From NCBI RefSeq assembly GCF_024970185.1, contig NZ_CP103965.1, positions 120,001-184,000 of the forward strand: a stretch of DNA of 64,000 nucleotides. The letters run 5' to 3'. Positions within the stretch are counted from its first letter, which is position 1, and each line of letters starts with the position of its first letter. The DNA comes from Pseudomonas sp. N3-W. GTDB taxonomy: Bacteria; Pseudomonadota; Gammaproteobacteria; Pseudomonadales; Pseudomonadaceae. Under the pieces are notes generated by a model. The model made no database searches and was not told where the DNA came from. It saw only the letters and a program-made list of their open reading frames with translations. The position numbers and the translations under genes are program-made. Of the stretch, positions 54,701 through 62,506 are shown in pieces.

Positions 54701-56972
54701 CAGCAGCAGCGACGGCGGCATCACCTGGACCGCCACCCTGACGCCGGCAGCGGGCATCACCGACACCAGCAATAGGGTGCACCTGGACAACTCCCTGGTG
54801 CAGGACCTTGCAGGCAATGCAGGCGCCGGCATCACCGACTCCAACAATTACGCCGTCGACAGCGTGCGTCCGACCGCCACCATCGTCATGGCCGACACCG
54901 ACCTGCGGCCTGGCGAAACTTCGCTGGTGACCATCACCTTCAGCGAGGCGGTGCAGGGCTTCGACAACACTGACCTGAGCATTCCCAACGGCACCCTGAG
55001 CAACGTCAGCAGCAGCGACGGCGGCGTCACCTGGACCGCGACGTTCACCCCGACCACGGGCGTGACCGACGCCACCAACCTGATCACCCTGAACAATGCG
55101 GGCATCAGCGACCTGGCGGGCAATGCCGGTACGGGTGTGACCAACTCGGCCAACTATGCGGTGGACACCGAGGTGCCGACGGCAACCATTGTGGTCGCCG
55201 ACAGCGCGCTCAAAGTTGGCGATACGTCGCTGGTGACCATTACATTCAGTGAAGCGGTCAACGGTTTCAGCAACGCCGACCTGAGCATTGCCAACGGCAC
55301 CCTGAGCAACGTGTCGTCGAGTGACGGCGGTATCACCTGGACCGCGACGTTCACGCCGACAGCCAACGTCACCGATACCACCAACCTGATCACCCTCGAT
55401 AATAGTGGCGTGACCAATGCCTCGGGCAACGCGGGCGTCGGCACCACCGATTCGAACAACTTCGCCATTGACACGACGCGGCCCACCGCGACCATCGTGG
55501 TGGCGGACAACCGTCTGGGCATCGGCGAGACGACCACGGTCACCATCACCTTCAGCGAGACGGTATCGGGTTTCGACCTGTCGGACCTCAGCGTCGCCAA
55601 TGGCACGTTGTCCAACCTGCTCAGCAGTGACGGCGGCAAAACCTGGACCGCGACCCTGACGCCAACGGCCAATGTCGACGACACCACCAACCTGATCATC
55701 CTCGATACCAGTACGGTGACGGACACGGCGGGCAATGCCGGTGCTTCGATAGCCATCTCCAACAACTACATCCTCGATGCCACCCGGCCGACGGCGACCA
55801 TCTCGGTTGCCAACCCGAACCTGGGCATTGGCCAGAGCACGCTGGTGACGTTCACCTTCAGCGAGGTGGTGAGCAATTTCGATCTGTCGGACCTCAGCGT
55901 GACCAATGGCGAGCTGAGCAATCTGGCCAGCGGCGACGGCGGCAAGACCTGGACCGCGACCTTCAAGCCGACTGCCGGCGTCACCGACCCGAGCAACTTT
56001 ATTGCGCTCGATACCAGCAACGTCACCGACCTGGCCGGCAACACCGGCTCGGGCGTGGCGGTGTCCAACAACTATGTGATCGACAGTGAACGCCCAAGCG
56101 CAACCGTGGTCGTCGCCAACCCGAATCTGGGCGTCGGTCAGACCTCGCTGGTGACCATCACCTTCAACGAGGCGGTGAGCCATTTCGACCTGTCGGACAT
56201 CAGCGCGGGCAACGGCACCTTGTCCAACCTGAGCAGCAACGACGGCGGCAAGACCTGGACCGCGACCCTGACGCCGAGCGCCAATGTCAGCAATGGCAAC
56301 AACGCGATCACGCTGAACACGGCGGCTGTCAGCGACGCCGCTGGCAACACCGGCAGCGGTGTCATCCAGTCCAATGGCTATGCGATCAACACTGTGCCGG
56401 CGGGTGTTGTACCGACGTCGCCGGTCGTGGTGTTCCCGCCCGACCCGCAGGACCGGGAACCTGTGACGGTGACCGTGCCGGATCAACCGAACGTGCCACT
56501 GCAACCCTTTGTCTTCACCGCACCGACTGGCAATCTCGCCTCACCACTGACATTCCCGCCGCTGTTCGAACAGCGGGTGCTGGGTGACGGCATCCGGCCG
56601 CTGGGCGACATTTTCATTAACCGCGGCGCGCTCAGCCCGAGTTTCATCGCTCAGGTGTTCAGCAACGAAAGCGGCAGCGGCGACGGTTCCGGTCATGGCT
56701 TCCTCGGTTTCGGTGGGGGTGATGGCGGCGTGTTCAGCACCAGTACGCTGGCGAGCCTGTTCAATCAGGACACCGGCACGGACCGTGATTCGCTGGATGC
56801 CTTCGGCAGCCATTCGATCCAGACGGGCGACATTTCCCAGGGGCTGCGCGGGGTGTTTGGCGCGCCGTCGCTGGGTCAGCAGTTGCAGCAACTCAAAGAC
56901 ACCGAGCAACAGCAGGTCAACAACCTGGCTGCGGCTTTGCAACAGGTCGGCATCAGCGAAATGCAGGCTTGA
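48738..56972 (+). CDS. Giant repeat protein: LEPR motif, DUF4347, beta-helix, Ig-like repeats
   Basis: A 2744-residue putative surface protein. The basic N-terminus MWWSKGKSR leads to LEPRMLFDGA at 25-34, the LEPR-type motif found near the start of many very large repeat proteins. DUF4347 follows (about 87-235) with IIAHGNAG (His143) and LIYACYTAEG (Cys186). Next is a beta-helix-like region with long poly-Gly loops (about 245-610) and 19 Ig-like repeats of about 102 residues (about 614-2550, PTATIVVAD...TSLVTITFSEAV). A non-repetitive C-terminus has a Gln-rich helix. I see no RTX repeats, retention module, Sec signal or Gly-rich type I signal. ATG 48738 follows GGTGAG; GTG 48729 is an alternative start. 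A TolC-like gene follows. I infer a cell-surface or secreted adhesin. Confidence 0.85.
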   Translation: MWWSKGKSRVTEGARALAAPMIMSLEPRMLFDGAVAATVAEAAQPESHPTADAAKAPAADHAVASKDTHGQADATPAAATPVAVPGQSAVFVDSRVKDPDSLLKGVAPGTQVVQLDGSKDGLQQIADYLGSHQGISTVEIIAHGNAGDLWLGSTYLSADNVAARSAVLGQIGKDMNVGGDILIYACYTAEGDRGVSFVDSIANMTGRDVAASSNRTGVGGDWNLEIATGTIESVNVLSAQSMSAYQWGLATWTATNNLDSGTNSLRAELALAQNGDIVTFSGSMTVNLNTELLINKNITIDGDLNNDGVADVTLSGQYKTRVIEVASGSTVLLDGLTITKGLAAGSGANSGFTASDALGGGILNAGNLTLKNVTVIANAASGGGGGGGVTPIYGGGSGGGGGGVGGSGGAAGGNTTAQGRPTYFGTAGGSGAGGIGGSYDSVHLGGRGGAVNGAGGAGGTSGTSGYSVGGNGGSATNGTITVGGGGGGSGWNRVGGIGGSAAGGVYNSGTMTVIGTSHISGNIAAGGGGGGGGGLAGDGGSADPGGAAGQGIGGIWNKGTLIMTAANFAALSGNVGGSGSGGGASGGGAAGSTPANVTNLRNDGTLINNYVEPPTATIVVADPTLGIGETSLVTITFSTAVTGFTNADLTIPNGTLSAVSSSDGGVTWTATFTPNASITDTTNVITLDNTGVQSVTGSVAGVGTTDSNNYVVDTVRPTATIVVADNALIAGETSLVTITFSEAVTGFTNADLTIANGTLTNVSSSDGGITWTATLTPSASTHDTTNVITLDNTGVNDTAGNAGAGSTNSNNYTIDTVRPTATIVVADTTLAIGETSLVTITFNEAVTGFTTADLTVANGTVTGLSSSDGGITWTGTLTPTNAISDTTNVVTLDNTGVSDTAGNAGTGTTNSNNYVVDTQRPTATIVVANTSLAIGQSSQVTITFSEAVTGFTNADLTIANGSLSAVSSSDGGITWTATLTPSATVSDSTNLITLDNTGVSDTAGNAGTGTTNSNNYAVDTVRPTATVVVANTALGIGQTSLVTITFSEAVTGFTNADLTIANGTLGAVSSSDGGVTWTATFTPSASINDTTNVITLDNTGVSDTAGNAGTGATSSNNYVVDTVRPTATIVLADSSLKVGETSLVTITFSEAVSGFTNADLTVPNGTLSAVSSSDGGITWTATFTPTVGVNDATNVITLANTGVADLIGNTGSGTTNSGNFVIDTVAPTATIVVADSALNIGETSLVTITFSEAVSGFTNADLTIANGTLSAVSSSDGGITWTATFTPTNAITDSTNLITLDNSGVQGVSSGNIGVGITDSNNYAIDTQRPTATIVVADTALAIGQTSVVTITFSEAVTGFTLADLTANNGTLTGLSTSDNITWTATFTPTAGVTDATNLITLDNTGIADVAGNAGAGATNSNNYAIDSQRPTATIVVADGTLNAGETSLVTITFSEAVQGFDNTDLSIPNGTLSAVSSSDGGITWTATFTPTVNVKDTTNLITLNNAGISDLAGNAGTGVTNSGNFTIDTVLPTATIVVADNALHIGETSLVTITFNEAVSGFTNADLTIANGTLSAVSSSDGGITWTATFTPTSAITDSSNLITLDNSGVQGATSGNAGTGTTDSNNYAIDTQRPTATIVVADPALGIGQTSLVTITFSEAVTGFSNADLTIDNATLSNVSSSDGGITWTATLTPAAGITDTSNRVHLDNSLVQDLAGNAGAGTTDSNNYAIDSQRPTATIVVADGTLNAGETSLVTITFSEAVQGFDNTDLSIPNGTLSAVSSSDGGITWTATFTPTVNVKDTTNLITLNNAGISDLAGNAGTGVTNSGNFTIDTVLPTATIVVADNALHIGETSLVTITFNEAVSGFTNADLTIANGTLSAVSSSDGGITWTATFTPTSAITDSSNLITLDNSGVQGATSGNAGTGTTDSNNYAIDTQRPTATIVVADPALGIGQTSLVTITFSEAVTGFSNADLTIDNATLSNVSSSDGGITWTATLTPAAGITDTSNRVHLDNSLVQDLAGNAGAGITDSNNYAVDSVRPTATIVMADTDLRPGETSLVTITFSEAVQGFDNTDLSIPNGTLSNVSSSDGGVTWTATFTPTTGVTDATNLITLNNAGISDLAGNAGTGVTNSANYAVDTEVPTATIVVADSALKVGDTSLVTITFSEAVNGFSNADLSIANGTLSNVSSSDGGITWTATFTPTANVTDTTNLITLDNSGVTNASGNAGVGTTDSNNFAIDTTRPTATIVVADNRLGIGETTTVTITFSETVSGFDLSDLSVANGTLSNLLSSDGGKTWTATLTPTANVDDTTNLIILDTSTVTDTAGNAGASIAISNNYILDATRPTATISVANPNLGIGQSTLVTFTFSEVVSNFDLSDLSVTNGELSNLASGDGGKTWTATFKPTAGVTDPSNFIALDTSNVTDLAGNTGSGVAVSNNYVIDSERPSATVVVANPNLGVGQTSLVTITFNEAVSHFDLSDISAGNGTLSNLSSNDGGKTWTATLTPSANVSNGNNAITLNTAAVSDAAGNTGSGVIQSNGYAINTVPAGVVPTSPVVVFPPDPQDREPVTVTVPDQPNVPLQPFVFTAPTGNLASPLTFPPLFEQRVLGDGIRPLGDIFINRGALSPSFIAQVFSNESGSGDGSGHGFLGFGGGDGGVFSTSTLASLFNQDTGTDRDSLDAFGSHSIQTGDISQGLRGVFGAPSLGQQLQQLKDTEQQQVNNLAAALQQVGISEMQA
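50577..56390 (+). repeat. 19 Ig-like repeats (about 306 bp each) in the giant protein
   Basis: Nineteen units begin with (R/L/V)PTATIVVAD-like sequence at about 306-bp spacing. Most contain LVTITFSEAVTGF and SSDGGITWTATFTP. Units 9-11 and 12-14 are a near-identical 921-bp duplication (about 53005-53925 and 53926-54846). The last three units are more divergent (DLSDLSV). Confidence 0.93.
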
Positions 56973-56994
56973 AACCAATGCTATGCGCAACCTT

Positions 56995-57087
56995 GTGTGG
57001 GAGCGGGCTTGCTCGCGAAGAGGACGGCATGTTCAACATTTCTGTTGACTGACACACCGCTTTCGCGAGCAAGCCCGCTCCCACAGG
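56995..57087. repeat. REPIN between the giant gene and its TolC-like partner
   Basis: GTGTGGGAGCGGGCTTGCTC and GAGCAAGCCCGCTCCCACAG form the inverted pair around about 45 nt. It lies between two same-strand genes that probably share function. Confidence 0.88.
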
Positions 57088-57135
57088 GGTTGTGAATACA
57101 CTTAAATCTGTGCAGCACCCAGGGGCGGTCCAAGG

Positions 57136-58650
57136 ATGAAAAGAAGTCATAAGTTGTTCGGTGCCAGCCTGCTTGCGCTGGCGATCGGCGGATGTGCAGT
57201 TACCAGTGATCCGATTGAACGCAGCGTCAGTGAGCAGCGTGCCAAGAGCGATCTGCAGAACATGTACAAGGACCAGGAGCCGCTCAGCGGCCCGCTGACT
57301 TTGCACCAGGCCATGGCCCGCGCGGTGAAATACAACCTCGAAGGCCGGCTCAAGATCATGGAGGAAGCGCTGGCCAAGCGTCAGCTCGACCTCGCCAGCT
57401 TCGACATGCTGCCGCGTATGGCGCTGGATGCCGGGTACGCCGGGCGTAACAACGTCAGCGCCTCCAGCAGCCAGAGCGTACGCACCGGCACCCAGTCCCT
57501 GGAACCGTCGACCTCCCAGGATCGCGACCGCAATGTCGCGGACCTGACCATGGTCTGGAACGTCCTCGACTTCGGCGTCAGCTACATCAACGCCAAGCAA
57601 CAGGGCGATCAGCGCCTGATCGTTCAGGAACGTCGACGCAAGGTGATCAACACCATCGTTCAGGACGTACGCTCGGCGTACTGGCGAGCGGTGGCTGCCG
57701 AACGCCTGCTCTCGCAGATCGACAGCCTGATGGCGCGGGTCGACACCGCGCGCAACAACAGCCAGAGCATGAGCGACCAGCGCATTGGCGACCCGGTGCA
57801 GGCGTTGGGTTATCAGCGCTCGTTGATCGAGGCGACCCGTCAGTTGCAGGAACAGCGTCGGGCCTTGTCCCTGGCTAAAACAGAACTATCGACCCTGATC
57901 AACCTGCCCATGGGCACCGACCTGAAGCTGGCGACCCCGGACGACTACCAGATTCCGCAACTGAAAGTCGGCATGGCCAGCCTGGAGCACGAAGCGCTGG
58001 CCAGCCGCCCGGAACTGCGTGAGCAGGATTACCAGACCCGTATCAGCACCGCCGAAACCCGCAAAGCCATGCTGCGTCTGCTGCCGGGTCTTGAGTTCTC
58101 GGCGGGCGGGCATTACGACAGCAACTCGTTTCTGGTCAACAACCGCTGGGCCGATTACGGGGCGAAAGTCACCTGGAACCTGTTCAACGTGATTTCCGCA
58201 CCAGCGGCCATCGACGTCGCCAAGGCTGGCGAAGAAGTCGCCAAGGCACGCCGTCAGGCCATGTCCATCGCAGTGCTGGCCCAGTTGTATGTGGCCAATG
58301 CCAACTATCAGGAAGCGCTGAACCAGTTCAAGACCAACCAGCAACTGTCGCAGATCGACGGGCAGATTCTGGAACAGCTGCGCAACCGTCATCAGGCAGC
58401 CGGCATTGGTGAGCTTGACCTGATCCAGGGCGAACTGATCACCTTGCAGGCCGATCTGCGCCGCGATCTGTCGTACGCCGATCTGCGTAACGCCTATGGC
58501 CAGATTTTCGCCAGCGCCGGGCTCGACCCGCTGCCGGACCAGGTGCAGTCCACGCAAGTGCAATCCATCGCCACCGCACTGGCCAACCGCGAAGCGGCCT
58601 GGGCCTCGGGCGATATCACGGTGCCGGTGGTCAATGCCCCGGCCAAGTGA
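57136..58650 (+). CDS. TolC-family outer-membrane lipoprotein
   Basis: A 504-residue channel protein. The signal peptide MKRSHKLFGASLLALAIGGC ends in a lipobox cysteine at residue 20. Two TolC-type helical repeats follow, but the protein diverges from both LapE and the NodT channel of this window. It lies 163 nt after the giant repeat-protein gene and overlaps the APS kinase gene by 17 nt. It is the natural outer-membrane candidate for the adaptor/M50 proteins upstream and for export of the giant protein. Confidence 0.88.
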   Translation: MKRSHKLFGASLLALAIGGCAVTSDPIERSVSEQRAKSDLQNMYKDQEPLSGPLTLHQAMARAVKYNLEGRLKIMEEALAKRQLDLASFDMLPRMALDAGYAGRNNVSASSSQSVRTGTQSLEPSTSQDRDRNVADLTMVWNVLDFGVSYINAKQQGDQRLIVQERRRKVINTIVQDVRSAYWRAVAAERLLSQIDSLMARVDTARNNSQSMSDQRIGDPVQALGYQRSLIEATRQLQEQRRALSLAKTELSTLINLPMGTDLKLATPDDYQIPQLKVGMASLEHEALASRPELREQDYQTRISTAETRKAMLRLLPGLEFSAGGHYDSNSFLVNNRWADYGAKVTWNLFNVISAPAAIDVAKAGEEVAKARRQAMSIAVLAQLYVANANYQEALNQFKTNQQLSQIDGQILEQLRNRHQAAGIGELDLIQGELITLQADLRRDLSYADLRNAYGQIFASAGLDPLPDQVQSTQVQSIATALANREAAWASGDITVPVVNAPAK

Positions 58651-59239
58651 CCTGCTGGCGCCGACGGCAAGCGTTAATCGCGAGCAACGGGAGGCCCGCA
58701 ATGGCCACCGGGGTGCGGCGATTCTGCTGACCGGGTTGCCGGCGGCAGGCAAGTCGACCCTGGCCCAGGCGCTGCACGCCGAGCTGTTCGAGCGCGGTGT
58801 GCAGAGTGTGGTGCTCGACGGGGATGGGCTGCGGGTCGGGCTTAATCGTGATCTGGGTTTCAGTGAGCGCGACCGTCAGGAAAATATCCGCCGCGCCAGC
58901 GAACTGGCCGCATTGCTGGTGGAGAACGGCCAGATCGTGATTCTGGCGATGATTGCGCCGTTGGTGGAACTGCGAAGTCTGTTTGCCCAGCGACTCGGCG
59001 AGGACTATCGCGAAGTCTGGTGCAGCGCGTCGTTGGTGGTCTGCGAGCAGCGCGATCCCAAAGGGCATTATGCCCGCGCCCGCCGTGGCGATTTGCCCGG
59101 GTTCACCGGCGTGTCCGCGCCTTATGAACCGCCCGTTTCGGCGTCGTTGGTCCTCGATACCGGCGCACAGGCCGTCGATGCCTGTCTTGATCGTCTGCTG
59201 ACCTGGCTCGGCGAATGCGCGGTGCTGTCCACGCCATGA
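58634..59239 (+). CDS. cysC: Adenylylsulfate (APS) kinase
   Basis: A 201-residue stand-alone APS kinase, which makes PAPS from APS and ATP. Walker A is GLPAAGKST (about 32-40); LDGDGLRVGLNRDLGFSERD and ENIRRASELA match the APS-binding and lid regions, and RRGDLPGFTGVSAPYEPP the C-terminal signature. The serine that carries phosphate in the E. coli enzyme (in an SP motif) is alanine here (MIAPL); other active APS kinases tolerate changes at this site as far as I recall. ATG 58634 lies inside the end of the TolC gene. Pseudomonads usually have APS kinase fused to CysN, so a second, separate copy between export and sulfotransferase genes suggests dedicated PAPS supply. Confidence 0.88.
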   Translation: MPRPSDLLAPTASVNREQREARNGHRGAAILLTGLPAAGKSTLAQALHAELFERGVQSVVLDGDGLRVGLNRDLGFSERDRQENIRRASELAALLVENGQIVILAMIAPLVELRSLFAQRLGEDYREVWCSASLVVCEQRDPKGHYARARRGDLPGFTGVSAPYEPPVSASLVLDTGAQAVDACLDRLLTWLGECAVLSTP

Positions 59240-60021
59240 GTCGCCCCGCGTTCTCGCGCTTGCCGGTAGCGGTGGATGTGCCGCTGCTGTTGCAGGCGCT
59301 GGCGGCGATTGATGAAGACCAATGGCAGGGTCACTTCAACAGCGCCTATTACGCCGGCGACTGGAGCGGCGTGGCGCTGATTTCGGCGACGGATGCGCTG
59401 ACCGAACTGTCGCCGGGTCGTGGTCAGCCGCAATTGCGCGCCCCCTGGCTAAGCGATGGTCGCTGGCAACAAGCCCTGCGCGATCTGCCTCTGGAAATCG
59501 TCAGCGCACGCCTGCTGCGCCTCGGGCCGGGCGGCCAGATTCATGAACATCGTGACTATGATCTGGGTTCGCCGAACGCCGATTTGCGTCTGCACATTCC
59601 CTTGCTCAGCCCGCCTCGCGTGGATTTCCTGCTGGGCGGCCAGCGCATGCCGATGCAGGCCGGCGAGTGCTGGTTCCTTGATTTGTCGCGGCCACATCGG
59701 GTGGACAATCACGATCATCTGCCGCGGGTTCATCTGGTGCTCGATTGTCGGCCTGGGGCTTGGCTTGAGCAGGCGATTGTCGACGGGGTAGCGACCACTC
59801 CATCGCCTGGCGTCACCGTCGATGCATTGGAGGCGTTTCAGCGGCTGGTCGCGGCAGACCCTGTGTTAGCGATGACGTTGCAGGGTTTGCGAGATAACGA
59901 ATCCTTTATCGTTCGGACCCTGGAATTGGCTGCTGAGCGCGGCCTGCTGTTTTCCAGGGAAGAACTGCAAGCAGCGATGCGTCAGGGACGGCGCCAGTGG
60001 AACGAACAATGGAGCGCCTGA
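59236..60021 (+). CDS. Aspartyl/asparaginyl beta-hydroxylase-like 2OG oxygenase
   Basis: A 261-residue iron/2-oxoglutarate enzyme. The metal site is visible as HRD in IHEHRDYDLG (about 104), the distal histidine in LSRPHRVDN (about 154) and the 2OG-binding arginine in HLPRVHLVLD. This is the pattern of the Asp/Asn beta-hydroxylase and peptide-aspartyl hydroxylase family. A C-terminal helical extension (about 190-261) is present. The ATG overlaps the APS kinase stop as ATGA, so translation is coupled. It may hydroxylate Asp/Asn residues of the repeat protein, or a small molecule. Confidence 0.83.
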   Translation: MSRPAFSRLPVAVDVPLLLQALAAIDEDQWQGHFNSAYYAGDWSGVALISATDALTELSPGRGQPQLRAPWLSDGRWQQALRDLPLEIVSARLLRLGPGGQIHEHRDYDLGSPNADLRLHIPLLSPPRVDFLLGGQRMPMQAGECWFLDLSRPHRVDNHDHLPRVHLVLDCRPGAWLEQAIVDGVATTPSPGVTVDALEAFQRLVAADPVLAMTLQGLRDNESFIVRTLELAAERGLLFSREELQAAMRQGRRQWNEQWSA

Positions 60022-60953
60022 ACCTTGAAGGCTGGTTGCCGATTCGCGTCTGGCAGCCGACGGCTGAGTGGCAAGTGGACTGGTGCTGGTTCGGCGATGC
60101 GCCGCTGCATCAACCGTTCTTTCGTGAGGCCGTGGAAGAGCGGCTGCGGTTGCCGTTCAATCAGGCGTTTCGCCGACAAACACCCTTGAGTGCCCTCGTC
60201 GATTGGCAGGCAGGCCGCCCCGGTCTCGCGCCCAGTGCGTTCATCTTTCACGCCTCGCGCTGCGGCTCGACCCTGATCAGCCAGATGCTGGCCAGGCTCG
60301 ATAACCACATCGTCGTCAGCGAACCGCCGCCGCTGGACGCCTTGCTGCGCAGCGATTTACCGGCGTCCGCACGGCGCGCCGCCATTGCCGGTCTGCTGTC
60401 TGCGTATGGCCAGCAGCGGCGCGGGGTGGAACAGCGGCTGGTGATCAAACTCGATGCGTGGAACATCGGTGAATTGGCGCTGCTGCGTGAGCTGTATCCC
60501 CAGACGCCGTGGCTGTTTGTGTATCGCGAGCCGCTGGAGATTGCCGTCTCGCATCGGCGCCGTCCGGGCATGCACATGGTGCCGGGGATGATCGGGGCGA
60601 GTGTGCTGGATGATGGTTTGCCATTTGAAGGGCAGGAGAACTACATCGCGCGGCGGTTGGGACGTTTGCTGGAGACAGGGTTGGCGCAATGTCGGGAATG
60701 GGCCGGGTTAGCGGTCAACTACAGCGAATTGCCGGACGCGATGGCAGGGCATCTGGCGGATTTTTTTGCGCTGGAGGGTGGGCAGCGTCAGCAGGTCTTT
60801 GCAGCGGCCGGACAGCATGCCAAGCAGCCGTCGCAGGTGTTTGTCGGGGACGGCGCGGACAAGCAGCGCGAGGCGTCGGCACTGCTGCGCGAACAGGTCG
60901 AGCAATGGGCGCGAGAACCGTATGCGGCCCTCGAACGATTACGCCAGGCCTGA
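60009..60953 (+). CDS. PAPS-dependent sulfotransferase 2
   Basis: A 314-residue sulfotransferase-like protein, unlike the first one outside the motifs. The phosphosulfate loop is FIFHASRCGSTLISQML (about 78-94); the 3'-phosphate site is WLFVYREPLEIAVSH (about 171-185). Residues 1-70 form an extra N-terminal domain. ATG 60009 overlaps the hydroxylase gene by 13 nt; an in-frame GTG four codons earlier is possible. It ends a set of four overlapping genes (TolC, APS kinase, hydroxylase, sulfotransferase). Confidence 0.84.
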   Translation: MERLNLEGWLPIRVWQPTAEWQVDWCWFGDAPLHQPFFREAVEERLRLPFNQAFRRQTPLSALVDWQAGRPGLAPSAFIFHASRCGSTLISQMLARLDNHIVVSEPPPLDALLRSDLPASARRAAIAGLLSAYGQQRRGVEQRLVIKLDAWNIGELALLRELYPQTPWLFVYREPLEIAVSHRRRPGMHMVPGMIGASVLDDGLPFEGQENYIARRLGRLLETGLAQCREWAGLAVNYSELPDAMAGHLADFFALEGGQRQQVFAAAGQHAKQPSQVFVGDGADKQREASALLREQVEQWAREPYAALERLRQA

Positions 60954-60972
60954 TTTGAACACGGTATATCCC

Positions 60973-60995
60973 CTGTGGGAGCGGGATTGCGTCTG
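60973..60995. repeat. Single degenerate REP
   Basis: CTGTGGGAGCGGGATTGCGT matches the first half of the REP palindrome and then decays. It is solitary, between convergent genes. Confidence 0.55.
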
Positions 60996-61023
60996 GATTG
61001 AAAGGTGTTGGCAAGCCGCTATT

Positions 61024-61782
61024 TCAAGGTTTTGACGACAAATCCGCCATCCCCTTGAGCAATTCAATCGGCAACGGAAAGACAATCGTCGAACTCTTGT
61101 CCCCGGCAATCGACGTCAGCGTCTGCATGTACCGCAGTTGCATTGCCCCCGGTTGCCGACCGAGCATTTCAGCCGCCTGCATCAGCTTTTCCGAGGCCTG
61201 CAATTCACCCTCGGCGTGGATCACCTTGGCCCGGCGTTCCCGTTCGGCCTCGGCCTGCTTGGCGATGGCGCGGACCATCGATTCATTGAGGTCCACATGC
61301 TTGATTTCGACGTTGGCGACCTTGATGCCCCAGGTGTCGGTCTGGGCATCGAGGACTTGCTGGATGTCGATGTTCAGCCGCTCGCGCTCAGCCAGCAGTT
61401 CATCCAGTTCATGTTTGCCGAGCACCGCGCGCAATGTGGTTTGCGCCAGTTGACTGGTGGCCATCAGAAAGTCTTCGACCTGGATGATCGCCTTTTGCGG
61501 ATCGAGGACGCGAAAGTACAACACGGCGTTGACCTTTACCGACACGTTGTCACGGGTGATGACGTCCTGCGGCGGTACGTCGAGGACGATGGTGCGCAGG
61601 TCGACCCGGACCATTTGCTGCACCACCGGAATCAGCAGGATCAGGCCGGGGCCCTTGACCTGCCAGAAGCGCCCGAGCTGGAACACCACGCCACGCTCGT
61701 ATTCGCGCAGGATGCGAAAGGTCGACCCCGCCAGTGCGATCACCAACAGCAGCAGCGCGGCAAAACCCACTTGCAGACCCAT
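61024..61782 (-). CDS. Slipin/stomatin-like SPFH membrane protein
   Basis: A 252-residue protein with one N-terminal membrane hairpin (about 3-22) and an SPFH/band-7 domain (about 25-190), visible as [20 protein letters not shown] and [21 protein letters not shown] helical segment rich in Ala, Glu and Arg follows ([20 protein letters not shown]). These proteins form membrane scaffolds together with NfeD, whose gene lies immediately upstream on the same strand (2-nt gap). Confidence 0.92.
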   Translation of the reverse strand: MGLQVGFAALLLLVIALAGSTFRILREYERGVVFQLGRFWQVKGPGLILLIPVVQQMVRVDLRTIVLDVPPQDVITRDNVSVKVNAVLYFRVLDPQKAIIQVEDFLMATSQLAQTTLRAVLGKHELDELLAERERLNIDIQQVLDAQTDTWGIKVANVEIKHVDLNESMVRAIAKQAEAERERRAKVIHAEGELQASEKLMQAAEMLGRQPGAMQLRYMQTLTSIAGDKSSTIVFPLPIELLKGMADLSSKP

Positions 61783-61784
61783 GA

Positions 61785-62318
61785 TTATTCTCCAACTGGC
61801 GCCGCATCAGCTGCGGCCACTTGCAGCAATAAACCTTTACGTCCCGTCACCCGAACAGTTTGCCCCGGTTGCAGTGGTGTGGCACTGGACACTTGCCAGT
61901 TTTCACCCTGCAAGTGCACCCAGCCGTTGCAGGCATTGTCGGCCTGTAGCCCGGTGATCGGGGTGATGCTGCCGAGCAGGCCGGCGTCGCCGCTGACAAC
62001 CCGACGTGGTCGGGTTTTCAGGGCGCGTATCAGCAGAAAAATCAGTAACAGGGCGCTGATCAGTCCCAGGCCGATCATCAATGGCACCGGGACGTCGGCG
62101 TTGGTCATGATTACCGCGCCGATGACAAACATCACAATGCCGCCCAAACCGATCACCCCGTAATTGGGCACCGTGACTTCGACCACCAGAAACGAGATGC
62201 CGAACAGCACCAGCCAAAGGCCGATGGGGCTGGGCACCAGCAGGACGACGTTGTCCGCGGCGAAAGCTGCTCCGCTCATGATCATCAACAGCGCTACCGC
62301 ATACCAGCGAGTGTTCAC
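61785..62318 (-). CDS. NfeD-family membrane protein, short form
   Basis: A 177-residue partner of the slipin. A signal-like N-terminal helix ([20 protein letters not shown]) is followed by three to four membrane helices (about 30-105) and a C-terminal OB-fold domain (about 120-170, [20 protein letters not shown]). The ClpP-like protease part of long NfeD is absent. I start it at GTG 62318, which has CGGAGGG at ideal spacing, instead of an in-frame ATG ten codons upstream. Confidence 0.9.
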   Translation of the reverse strand: MNTRWYAVALLMIMSGAAFAADNVVLLVPSPIGLWLVLFGISFLVVEVTVPNYGVIGLGGIVMFVIGAVIMTNADVPVPLMIGLGLISALLLIFLLIRALKTRPRRVVSGDAGLLGSITPITGLQADNACNGWVHLQGENWQVSSATPLQPGQTVRVTGRKGLLLQVAAADAAPVGE

Positions 62319-62506
62319 TTGACCCTCCGGGAGAGTCGTTGGGGGCAACCCTCCCTATAGTCTAGTTGAGACCTCGGCTGTCTGAATTTTGATCAGTCCG
62401 GTGGGCAGATTCCCCGTCGGTTTCTGCCAGCGCACCTAGACTTTCAAGAGAGAGAACAGGCTTAACCATCGTCCGCCCGTCACGGCAGCGGACATCGAGG
62501 TGCATC

